From positions 1-5,086 of the forward strand of contig WTAK01000301.1 in NCBI GenBank assembly GCA_013139625.1: a stretch of DNA of 5,086 nt. Reading direction: 5' to 3'. The translations under genes were made by a program, and so were the position numbers. Positions 1 to 5,086 of the stretch are shown piece after piece; positions within the stretch are counted from its first letter, which is position 1; each line of letters opens with the position of its first letter. A model generated the notes under the pieces. That model had not been told where the DNA came from. It worked only from the letters and a program-made list of their open reading frames with translations, and did no database searches. This DNA is from Candidatus Delongbacteria bacterium. Lineage in GTDB: Bacteria > UBA4055.

Positions 1-38
1 TGAAAATAAATACGACATATGTCGTATTTTCAGACGTT
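1..38. repeat. attC-like hairpin, 3' part, cut by the window edge
   Basis: A perfect 22-bp palindrome (8-29) is centred on CATATG. The pairing continues outward: TGAAAAT at 1-7 pairs with ATTTTCA at 26-32 if AAAT (about 8-11) is looped out. The right arm runs on into GACGTTAGCC (33-42), which contains GTTAGCC, close to but not identical with the integron core consensus GTTRRRY. A long imperfect palindrome with unpaired bases ending in GTTAG is typical of integron attC sites. The matching left core (GGCTAAC) would lie just outside the window, so this cannot be confirmed. Alternatives are a bidirectional terminator of an upstream gene or an operator. The recombinase downstream is not an integron integrase. 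Confidence 0.4.
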
Positions 39-176
39 AGCCAGCATTAATTTTTCTTTTTTAAAAGATACCCTATGTGGCAATAATTAAAAGATGGTTA
101 AAACTTTATTTTAAAGACATAAGAACATACATATTTTATAGTTTAGATCCTAAGCTACAATATTACTTTGATTGTA

Positions 177-185
177 TGATATAAT
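177..185 (+). promoter_or_regulatory. candidate extended -10 promoter for the recombinase gene
   Basis: TGATATAAT matches the extended -10 form TGnTATAAT exactly. No good -35 hexamer lies 17 bp upstream, as is allowed for extended -10 promoters. A start near 192 would give a leader of about 35 bases that includes the ribosome-binding site at 216-222. In AT-rich DNA such matches can arise by chance, and promoters in Bacteroidota often have a different consensus. Confidence 0.4.
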
Positions 186-215
186 CATATATTTTTGAGG
201 TTATCTTAAAACTTC

Positions 216-222
216 AAAGGAG
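216..222 (+). promoter_or_regulatory. ribosome-binding site of the recombinase gene
   Basis: AAAGGAG lies 5 bases before the ATG at 228 and fixes this as the start codon. Confidence 0.8.
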
Positions 223-227
223 TTATT

Positions 228-1163
228 ATGTCAGACAAATCAGTTGAATCTTTTTTCTTTCATTGTAAGTATGAAAAGAATCTTAGTGAAAAAACACTCA
301 AAGCATACAAAACGGACATTACCCAATTCAGAAATTTTATAACTGAAAAGGGAGTTTCTAAAGTTGAGGATACTGATAAATATCTACTGAGGGGTTACAT
401 TAAGAATATTTATAAATTTAAACCGAAAACAATAAAACGGAAGATAGCAACCCTTAAAGCTCTATTTAACTATTTGGAATTTGAGGATAAAATCATTGTA
501 AATCCTTTCAGAAAAATAAAAGTAAATATCAGGACTGGGCAACAATTACCTTCCACAATCAAACTTTCAAACATCAAAAAATTGTTCAGGTACCTATATA
601 ATAAAAAAGAATTTTATGAGTCAAATTCTCCTGACCGTGAATTTACTATCTTCACGATTAGCAGAGATATTGCAATTTTGGAAATACTATTCGGTACTGG
701 TTTAAGAGTATCTGAAGCAGCAAATATAAAAATAGAGAATATCGATCTAACTCATGGTTGGATAAAAATCAATGGGAAAGGAAACAAAGATCGTACTATT
801 CCAGTTTGTGATAACGAAATTAAACAAGCTATAAGGAAATATCTTAGCTGTATAAAATTAAAAGAAGGTTATCTCTTTAAAAACAGACTCAATAATAAGA
901 TATCTGAGCAGTCGATCAGATTTATGATTAGAAAATATGCAAAAGAAGCCAAAATCCAGCAACATATTACACCACATATGTTTAGACATACTATAGCTAC
1001 ACTTCTACTGGAACGAGGAGTTGATATTATGTACATTCAATCACTTTTGGGTCATAGTTCAATAAATACTACACAGATTTATATTCAGATAAATGAAAAA
1101 GCTAAGAAGAGAATCATCAATAAAAAGCATCCAAGGAGGGATTTTCAAATGATTCCTGAATAA
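228..1163 (+). CDS. XerC/XerD-like tyrosine recombinase
   Basis: A site-specific DNA recombinase/integrase of 311 residues, the usual size of XerC/XerD (about 300). Residues 1-100 form the SAM-like N-terminal core-binding domain (SEKTLKAYKTDITQF, then the KTIKRKIATLKALFNYL helix, then NPF). Residues from about 140 to 295 form the catalytic domain. All six catalytic positions are visible: Arg160 in GTGLRVSE, Lys184 in GKGNKDR, His250 and Arg253 in HMFRH, His276 in LLGHSS, and nucleophile Tyr285 in TTQIYIQ. The extra helix that marks integron integrases (IntI), between boxes I and II, is absent. The gene has a strong ribosome-binding site, and its stop codon lies inside the left 22-bp inverted repeat. 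A housekeeping XerD role is possible, but the accessory neighbourhood, attC-like hairpin and abutting repeat suggest a local job such as DNA inversion or element mobility. Family assignment is certain; substrate is inferred. Confidence 0.95.
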   Translation: MSDKSVESFFFHCKYEKNLSEKTLKAYKTDITQFRNFITEKGVSKVEDTDKYLLRGYIKNIYKFKPKTIKRKIATLKALFNYLEFEDKIIVNPFRKIKVNIRTGQQLPSTIKLSNIKKLFRYLYNKKEFYESNSPDREFTIFTISRDIAILEILFGTGLRVSEAANIKIENIDLTHGWIKINGKGNKDRTIPVCDNEIKQAIRKYLSCIKLKEGYLFKNRLNNKISEQSIRFMIRKYAKEAKIQQHITPHMFRHTIATLLLERGVDIMYIQSLLGHSSINTTQIYIQINEKAKKRIINKKHPRRDFQMIPE

Positions 1164-1180
1164 AGGATAACTAAATATTA
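1159..1180 (+). repeat. left copy of a perfect 22-bp inverted repeat (IR-L)
   Basis: It runs from AATAAAGGATAA to CTAAATATTA and matches the reverse complement of 2833-2854 without a mismatch. It covers the last two bases of the final recombinase codon and its TAA stop. It contains AAAGGA (1162-1167), the only ribosome-binding site available to the phosphatidyltransferase gene. The match ends abruptly on both sides and no target-site duplication flanks the pair, which argues against the ends of an ordinary insertion sequence. Confidence 0.9.
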
Positions 1181-1221
1181 GCATTCGAATAATAGTTCAA
1201 ATAATCACTCTTAGTAGAGCT

Positions 1222-1719
1222 TTGTCGGCAATTATATTTATTAGCGTTGCATTAGAATATGAAATTTTCGCATCAATTATATTTCTATATTCATGCTTCT
1301 CAGATATTTTAGATGGATTTCTTGCAAAATATTATAAATGTACAACTGAAGCAGGTAAATTCTTAGATTTATTTGGTGATAAATTTTTAACTATTATATC
1401 TATAATGTTTTTATCTGTTAAAGGAATGCCAATTATTCCTTGTACGTTGATAGTACTTAGAGAAGTATTTCTTCTATCTATGAGAAATATAAAAATTTCT
1501 GGAGAACTATTATTTCCACCTCAGAGAATCCTTGGTGGTTTAACCGTATTTCCTATCTGGTTATTTACATTTATTATGATATTGCACCCAAATTATATTA
1601 AAATTGATATCTCGCTTTTGAATATTATTACTTGGCTAGTTGCGGTATTAACAACAACTAACCTATTATACAAAGTAATATTCAACTGGGAAAAAATTCT
1701 CAATGCTTTTGAGATATAA
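1222..1719 (+). CDS. CDP-alcohol phosphatidyltransferase (PgsA-like), start codon unclear
   Basis: An integral membrane enzyme that would transfer a phosphatidyl group from a CDP-activated lipid to an alcohol. The complete family motif D-x2-D-G-x2-A-[RK]-x8-G-x3-D-x3-D is present at residues 28-53 from the TTG at 1222 (Asp28, Asp31, Gly32, Ala35, Lys36, Gly45, Asp49, catalytic Asp53). Hydrophobic segments follow, and LREVFLLSMRN resembles the PgsA branch that makes phosphatidylglycerol phosphate; the acceptor alcohol cannot be deduced. The TTG at 1222 is the first conventional start but has no ribosome-binding site. The frame is open back to 1171, and 1177-1221 encodes IITLSRALS, matching the usual N-terminal PNxITxxR element, so the true start is probably upstream. 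An AUU at 1177, 9 bases after AAAGGA, would give 180 residues, the normal family size. A start lost by mutation is the alternative. Confidence 0.8.
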   Translation: MSAIIFISVALEYEIFASIIFLYSCFSDILDGFLAKYYKCTTEAGKFLDLFGDKFLTIISIMFLSVKGMPIIPCTLIVLREVFLLSMRNIKISGELLFPPQRILGGLTVFPIWLFTFIMILHPNYIKIDISLLNIITWLVAVLTTTNLLYKVIFNWEKILNAFEI

Positions 1720-1724
1720 GAAAT

Positions 1725-2831
1725 TTATACTATCAATTTTATTATTATATTGAGTATTGTTGGAGATATTGCTAAACTCAACAATTTTGATATATAAGCA
1801 AATTGCGGCCAATTTGGAATGGACTTTATTTTTTTGCTTATTGTGGTTAAAGAAGTAATAGCATCAATATTGACTTTAATGTTACTATTATTTTTAAATG
1901 CTATTTCAAGTAATGAATTTTGTAGGTGAGATATTTCATTCAAGAATTTTTCTTTCTCTGAAACAATAATTTTTTTTAGGTAAAATGCGGGGATTAAATA
2001 AAATGATAAAAATATTAGTGATGCAAATAACAATCCCAATATAGTTGTATAATCAATTTGTTTATGTATATTTATTACTATAATATTGTGTATCCCTACA
2101 AAAAAAAGAATTGGTGCTATTGAATGAATTATTGTATCAATAAAAGCTTTTGCACCTCCATTACAATCTTTATGATATGGTTCTAAAATTACTTCATTTT
2201 GCAAATTGGCTTTTATAATTATTTTTCTAATTGTGAGCATGATCCCAACTTGAATATGAGCTAATGAAGGTAATAAAAGAACCCATAAGTAAAATTTATA
2301 TATTCTAGTAACCCAATAACCCCATTGATAATTAAATGAATCCCAAAAATCAAAACCAAGAAATTTATATGGTAATTGATTTTGAAGTGTATTCCATATA
2401 AATGCGATTAGACCAAGAATTATCATAATATTAAAAAGTACAACACTAGTATTTGACTCCCTTTTTGTGAATATTGACAAATAATTAATAAAATCAGTAT
2501 AATGATTCTCAATAAACTTTCTTGTTACAATTAACTCTTTCCAGTCAAATATACATAATAATTTTTTTACTGATTTAAATAATGTTAAAGGGAATACAAA
2601 TTGCGTTACAAAGAAAAACCATATAGATGGATGTTGAAACAAACCGATATTATTTTCATCTAAAATAAAACTATTATCTATAAACGATGCTATAATAATG
2701 GACAGAAGCATAAATAATGTAATTATTGTATTTTGTTGTGTCGGACTCCTAAAACCCACAGACTTTAACCAATTGAAATATTTAAAGACAGGATAATTGT
2801 ATATAATATCAATTTCAGTATATTTAACCAT
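1725..2831 (-). CDS. multi-pass membrane protein of unknown function
   Basis: I cannot name this 368-residue protein. Hydrophobicity suggests about seven membrane helices, near residues 35-51, 68-86, 129-148, 177-198, 231-253, 261-284 and 347-366, with no cleavable signal peptide. A polar loop between helices four and five holds EPYHKDCNGGAKAF (about 217-230); from memory, an Asp-x-x-Gly-Gly loop of this kind recurs in a group of uncharacterised bacterial membrane proteins that also carry a late Trp-Pro motif, here IPNWP at 338-342. A charged, helix-prone stretch (290-335) precedes the last membrane helix. The only ribosome-binding site, AAAGGA, lies within the right 22-bp repeat, 14 bases from the ATG, which is long. 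It may be read through from the nuclease operon upstream. A role in lipids, transport or defence cannot be chosen from the sequence. Confidence 0.8.
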   Translation of the reverse strand: MVKYTEIDIIYNYPVFKYFNWLKSVGFRSPTQQNTIITLFMLLSIIIASFIDNSFILDENNIGLFQHPSIWFFFVTQFVFPLTLFKSVKKLLCIFDWKELIVTRKFIENHYTDFINYLSIFTKRESNTSVVLFNIMIILGLIAFIWNTLQNQLPYKFLGFDFWDSFNYQWGYWVTRIYKFYLWVLLLPSLAHIQVGIMLTIRKIIIKANLQNEVILEPYHKDCNGGAKAFIDTIIHSIAPILFFVGIHNIIVINIHKQIDYTTILGLLFASLIFLSFYLIPAFYLKKIIVSEKEKFLNEISHLQNSLLEIAFKNNSNIKVNIDAITSLTTISKKIKSIPNWPQFAYISKLLSLAISPTILNIIIKLIV

Positions 2832-2832
2832 A

Positions 2833-2854
2833 TAATATTTAGTTATCCTTTATT
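2833..2854 (-). repeat. right copy of the perfect 22-bp inverted repeat (IR-R)
   Basis: Reverse complement of 1159-1180, 22 of 22 bases. Read on the minus strand it ends one base before the ATG of the membrane-protein gene and carries that gene's AAAGGA (2851-2846). A shared ribosome-binding site alone would explain about six bases of identity, not 22. Confidence 0.9.
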
Positions 2855-2891
2855 TATTTGAATTCTTTCTTAACTAATTTCTTAACATATT

Positions 2892-3338
2892 TTATGCTAT
2901 CTCATTATCATCTTCGTTCAAAATCCAGTAATCTAGCATTGAATAAATGTAGTCAGGAGCATCTTCAATAAGGTTGTCTTTTGGTATTATAAAATTGGGA
3001 AAATTCTTTTTCATACCTTTTACAACTTTGTTTGGAATTTTAACTCCGTGACTATCATCATGTGCTGAACCGTCTATATTTATAGAAAACAACTGATTAT
3101 TTTTTGAGTATACATGTATATGTTTTTTACCTACGGTAGAGTGAGGTTTGTGAATTTTTGCTGAGTAAGTTCCTCCTATTGGTTTCCCTTTAGAATTAGC
3201 TTCTGTAAGAATAATGTCTAACTTTTCCGTTTTCAATATAATATTCACTTCGTAATCATCATCAACTAGGAAGGTAAACCAAGTATGTTCCTCAGCACTT
3301 TCTTTGGTAATAATTTCTTCATATTCCTTTTGACACAT
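2892..3338 (-). CDS. small His/Asp-rich protein of an uncharacterised family, partner of the GIY-YIG gene
   Basis: A soluble acidic protein of 148 residues without signal peptide or membrane helix. Its core is KKHIHVYSKNNQLFSINIDG (71-90) followed by SAHDDSHGVKIPNKV (91-105) and FPNFIIP (113-119). I recognise this as a recurrent pattern in small bacterial hypothetical proteins but know no function. His73, His75, Asp89, His93, Asp94 and His97 cluster in a way that could bind a metal or form an active site; that is inference. The start is well fixed by AAGGAGG (3350-3344), 5 bases before the ATG and placed in the 14-bp gap after the nuclease-like gene, so the two are almost certainly co-transcribed and may act together. 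Confidence 0.8.
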   Translation of the reverse strand: MCQKEYEEIITKESAEEHTWFTFLVDDDYEVNIILKTEKLDIILTEANSKGKPIGGTYSAKIHKPHSTVGKKHIHVYSKNNQLFSINIDGSAHDDSHGVKIPNKVVKGMKKNFPNFIIPKDNLIEDAPDYIYSMLDYWILNEDDNEIA

Positions 3339-3343
3339 TTCGC

Positions 3344-3350
3344 CCTCCTT
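3344..3350 (-). promoter_or_regulatory. strong ribosome-binding site of the small His/Asp-rich gene
   Basis: AAGGAGG on the minus strand, 5 bases before the ATG at 3338. It sits entirely in the short gap after the upstream stop codon, which supports an operon and the chosen start. Confidence 0.8.
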
Positions 3351-3352
3351 AA

Positions 3353-3832
3353 TTAAATATTATATTCTCCACACTGTAAATATTGTTTTAGCATGGGATA
3401 ATCTCCTTCATTTGTTACCCCGATTACTCTCCCATTGTATGCAATCATATTCTGTGTATTGCATTTTGGTTGATTCCTAAATATCAAACAACTTTCGATA
3501 TCATCAATAAATTCCTGTGTTATTCTCGAAAGAGAATATTGTGTAATCGTGCCTACTTTGAAAACCGGAACTACATCAGGATCATTTTTCATTATTTTTT
3601 CTATACAATCATACGCTGAATCGTGATCTTGTGATATCCTAGTTCTTAAACTTTGACCAAAAGCCTGACCGATGTATAGCAAATCAAGAATATCATATTT
3701 TTCAACATTACTGTTCCATCGAGCTGCATATATTGCATAAAAACCGTTATCATCAAGCAAATGATTGCCTGTTACATTCAATTGACCGAATTGGTAAACT
3801 CCTGTCATCCAATTTATTGTTGCTGTATCCAT
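3353..3832 (-). CDS. GIY-YIG-type nuclease-like protein
   Basis: A soluble 159-residue protein whose fold signature matches the GIY-YIG endonuclease domain. The first strand is GFYAIY (30-35), with GFY in place of GIY. The second is LLYIGQAFG (51-59), holding the YIG triad. The expected helix follows, with SLRTRI (61-66) supplying the conserved Arg, then His70. The late glutamate and its pattern are present: IESCLIFRNQPKCN, with Glu113, Pro122 and Asn125, as in the family's E-x2-LI-x4-P-x2-N. All main catalytic positions seem intact, so metal-dependent DNA or RNA cleavage is plausible, but there is no obvious DNA-binding extension. The start at 3832 has a weak site (AGGTG, 8 bases upstream); Met9 is an alternative. 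It is the first gene of a two-gene operon with the His/Asp-rich protein. Candidate roles are a restriction- or defence-type nuclease, a toxin, or an element-borne endonuclease. Confidence 0.75.
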   Translation of the reverse strand: MDTATINWMTGVYQFGQLNVTGNHLLDDNGFYAIYAARWNSNVEKYDILDLLYIGQAFGQSLRTRISQDHDSAYDCIEKIMKNDPDVVPVFKVGTITQYSLSRITQEFIDDIESCLIFRNQPKCNTQNMIAYNGRVIGVTNEGDYPMLKQYLQCGEYNI

Positions 3833-3855
3833 TCTATTTCACCTATCATTAATCT

Positions 3856-3884
3856 TTTATAATAAAGTTGAGCATTGTCTCCAA
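3856..3884 (-). promoter_or_regulatory. candidate promoter of the GIY-YIG operon
   Basis: On the minus strand TTGGAG (3884-3879) and TATAAA (3861-3856) are separated by 17 bases. The -10 fits well (5 of 6) and the -35 poorly (3 of 6). Transcription would begin near 3849, just before the ribosome-binding site. The -35 lies inside the inverted repeat at 3865-3894, so that repeat could act as an operator. Confidence 0.3.
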
Positions 3885-3894
3885 CGCTCAACTT
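3865..3894. repeat. hairpin with 9-bp arms upstream of the GIY-YIG operon
   Basis: AAGTTGAGC (3865-3873) is the exact reverse complement of GCTCAACTT (3886-3894). Inside, TTG (3875-3877) pairs with CAA (3882-3884) after a single mismatch, leaving a TCTC loop. It could be the terminator of the secreted-protein gene, though no clear run of U follows, or a regulator-binding site over the candidate promoter. The arms contain GTTGAGC and GCTCAAC, which fit the integron core consensus, but in the wrong order for an attC site. Confidence 0.6.
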
Positions 3895-3926
3895 ATCACT
3901 TACAACTTACTACTCAAATATTGAAG

Positions 3927-3943
3927 TAATTTCTGAGAAATTA
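3927..3943. repeat. palindrome spanning the stop codon of the secreted-protein gene
   Basis: TAATTTCT and AGAAATTA form 8-bp arms around a single base. The arm includes the TAA stop (3943-3941). It is AT-rich and has no loop of useful size, so it would be at best a weak RNA 3' structure. Coincidence is possible. Confidence 0.3.
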
Positions 3944-5086
3944 TTTTAATAAGAGCATTTTCTTCGTACTCACCACATTTCCATTAGCAACTAAAGAATA
4001 ATAGAAAATACCATTAGACAGCTTGCTTGCATCAAATGTTACACTGTGATTACCTATACTTTGTGAAGCATTTACAAGATCAGCAACTAAACTACCGTTA
4101 GAGCTATAAACTTTAATACTCACATTTGCGTCTTGTGAAAGTGCATAGCTTATCTCAGTAGTTGGGTTGAATGGATTTGGATAGTTCTGATACAAAGCAA
4201 ACTCAGATGGTAATGCAGTTTCTGTAATATCAGTTTTCACCTCTTCATCACCACTACCTAGTTTTGAATAAAGATCATTTAACTTATTGCGTTGGTCAAT
4301 AGAACTGATTCCACTTTTGCTTTCATTATCTTTCAGCATGATCGCTATTGCAATATCAATTTCACAAAGTATCTCTTCTTCTTCAGAATCTGCTTCTGCA
4401 AGCATTTCTTCAGAAATAGCTATAGCTTCATCATATTTTTTCCCCTTAATATAAGTTGCTACTTTCATTTCCTTGAAGAATTTCTTATTGATATTATCTT
4501 CTGATTCCAGATTTTCATCATATATAGCAATCAATGGTTCAAGAGCCATTTCTTCTTCATAATAACTTTCAGGCAGTTTTGCATAAGCTATTGTAGCTTC
4601 TTCGCTGTCAGGATATTTATCAATGATCTTTTCATAAAAATGAATCGCTTTATCATGTTTGCCGTCAAATTCAGCTGCAATTGCTTTCATTAGAAGATCA
4701 TAAGATTTACTGTCAGGTTCTTCAGGATATGGTGACATACTCGGTAACTGTCCCCATGGATCTCTACTTACAGGGTCATAATCAATCCCGTATCCTTCAC
4801 CTGAAACAAAGAAATTATCATTTACAGTTCCTGAACCCCAGTAAGTACCTTCAACGTTTAGAATCTGCGCCCTAGTGATTGTTCCTACAGGAATTAAACT
4901 TGCTGCAACTAAGCATGGTATTTCTGGAGTTGTACCAGTTGGATTTGAATATACGTTATTGTGCCCTCCTTGCATATATATAGTACTTCCTTGCGCTACC
5001 TTTATTTGACCCGGTGTACTAACTGTAGGGACAATATGACTTGGAACATATCCATTATCATAAATCTTATTGTTTAAGTACCTGTA
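3941..5086 (-). CDS. secreted beta-helix/TPR-like protein with T9SS sorting domain (5' end outside window)
   Basis: The reading frame is open from the stop at 3941 to the right edge, giving 381 residues of a longer protein. The ATG at 4975 is internal: the 37 codons before it are in frame and read as the same kind of protein (GQIKVAQGSTIYMQGGHNN). Numbering from that Met, residues 1-70 look like the last turns of a right-handed parallel beta-helix (GHNNVYSNP, then YWGSG and GIDYDP, a common exit motif). Residues 92-240 are charged, helical and TPR-like (KHDKAIHFYEKIIDKYPDSEEA; KYDEAIAISEEML). Residues 257-344 are a type A T9SS sorting domain: ALYQNYPNPFNPTTEISY, KVYSSNGSLV, LSNGIFYYSL, and a basic KKMLLLK tail. 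The protein should cross the outer membrane by T9SS and lose this tail. Cargo function is unknown. Its composition looks less AT-rich than the accessory genes to its left. Confidence 0.9.
   Translation of the reverse strand, partial: YRYLNNKIYDNGYVPSHIVPTVSTPGQIKVAQGSTIYMQGGHNNVYSNPTGTTPEIPCLVAASLIPVGTITRAQILNVEGTYWGSGTVNDNFFVSGEGYGIDYDPVSRDPWGQLPSMSPYPEEPDSKSYDLLMKAIAAEFDGKHDKAIHFYEKIIDKYPDSEEATIAYAKLPESYYEEEMALEPLIAIYDENLESEDNINKKFFKEMKVATYIKGKKYDEAIAISEEMLAEADSEEEEILCEIDIAIAIMLKDNESKSGISSIDQRNKLNDLYSKLGSGDEEVKTDITETALPSEFALYQNYPNPFNPTTEISYALSQDANVSIKVYSSNGSLVADLVNASQSIGNHSVTFDASKLSNGIFYYSLVANGNVVSTKKMLLLK

Larger units (their letters stand above)
1159..2854. mobile_element. putative invertible segment bounded by 22-bp inverted repeats
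   Basis: A 1,696-bp segment framed by IR-L and IR-R. It holds only two convergent genes, whose start regions sit directly against the repeats and whose stop codons are 5 bp apart. There is no room for promoters inside the segment, so both genes depend on transcription entering from outside: from the recombinase gene on the left and from the nuclease operon on the right. A complete tyrosine recombinase gene abuts IR-L. This matches the general layout of recombinase-driven switches in which inversion changes the gene placed behind a fixed promoter. No transposase or target duplication is present. The repeat and layout are seen; inversion is inferred. Confidence 0.4.

Noticed and set aside
228..1163. 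Recombinase considered as an integron integrase (IntI), because of the attC-like hairpin upstream
   Set aside because: The extra helix inserted before the HxxR box in IntI proteins is absent; the spacing is that of XerC/XerD.
1170..1197. Weak hairpin AACTA/TAGTT with an inner ATTCGAAT after the recombinase stop, considered as a terminator
   Set aside because: The stem is short, AT-rich and mismatched, no T-run follows, and it overlaps the phosphatidyltransferase coding frame.
1159..2854. The 22-bp inverted repeats considered as the ends of an insertion sequence or transposon
   Set aside because: Neither gene between them is a transposase, and the outside flanks (ATTCCTG on the left, TATTTGA on the right) show no target-site duplication.
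3865..3894. Hairpin considered as an attC site, because its arms contain GTTGAGC and GCTCAAC
   Set aside because: The cores are in the opposite order to an attC site, which needs RYYYAAC on the left and GTTRRRY on the right at the outer ends.
3889..3912. Short direct repeat CAACTTA-x7-CAACTTA, considered as a repeat array
   Set aside because: Only two 7-bp copies in AT-rich non-coding DNA; no array structure and nothing CRISPR-like.
4292..4504. Plus-strand open frame of 70 codons
   Set aside because: It lies antisense within the well-supported secreted-protein gene, has no ribosome-binding site, and its Phe/Ile-rich product is the usual mirror of Glu/Lys-rich codons.
4681..4875. Plus-strand open frame of 64 codons
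   Set aside because: Antisense to the secreted-protein gene in its beta-helix/TPR-like part; no ribosome-binding site and no recognisable product.

Overview
The window comes from an AT-rich bacterial genome, most likely a member of the FCB group (Bacteroidota, Ignavibacteriota, Cloacimonadota and relatives). The best evidence is at the right end: a secreted protein whose C-terminus is a classic type IX secretion (T9SS) sorting domain, with the NYPNPFNPTT signature and a KKMLLLK tail. Strong Shine-Dalgarno sequences precede two of the genes. The left and middle parts look like accessory DNA: a stand-alone tyrosine recombinase, small uncharacterised genes, and genes on both strands.

Layout, left to right. 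Bases 1-227 are non-coding. They start inside a hairpin resembling the 3' half of an integron attC site and end with a candidate extended -10 promoter and a ribosome-binding site. Bases 228-1163 (+) encode a complete XerC/XerD-type tyrosine recombinase with every catalytic residue. Bases 1159-2854 are bounded by a perfect 22-bp inverted repeat. Between the repeats lie two genes that converge tail to tail with 5 bp between their stop codons: a CDP-alcohol phosphatidyltransferase (+, about 1177/1222-1719) and a seven-helix membrane protein of unknown function (-, 1725-2831). Bases 2892-3832 (-) hold a two-gene unit, a GIY-YIG-type nuclease-like protein followed by a small His/Asp-rich protein. 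Bases 3833-3940 hold a hairpin and a candidate promoter for that unit. Bases 3941-5086 (-) are the 3' part of a larger secreted-protein gene that runs off the right edge.

How the parts may work together. The left 22-bp repeat begins in the last codon of the recombinase gene, and each copy supplies the ribosome-binding site for the gene just inside it. My leading hypothesis is that 1159-2854 is an invertible segment flipped by the adjacent recombinase. Inversion would exchange which of the two membrane-protein genes lies behind the recombinase and which lies behind the nuclease operon. The sequence shows the repeat, its placement and the recombinase. Inversion itself is inferred. Simpler explanations, such as a duplicated leader or a remnant element, remain possible.
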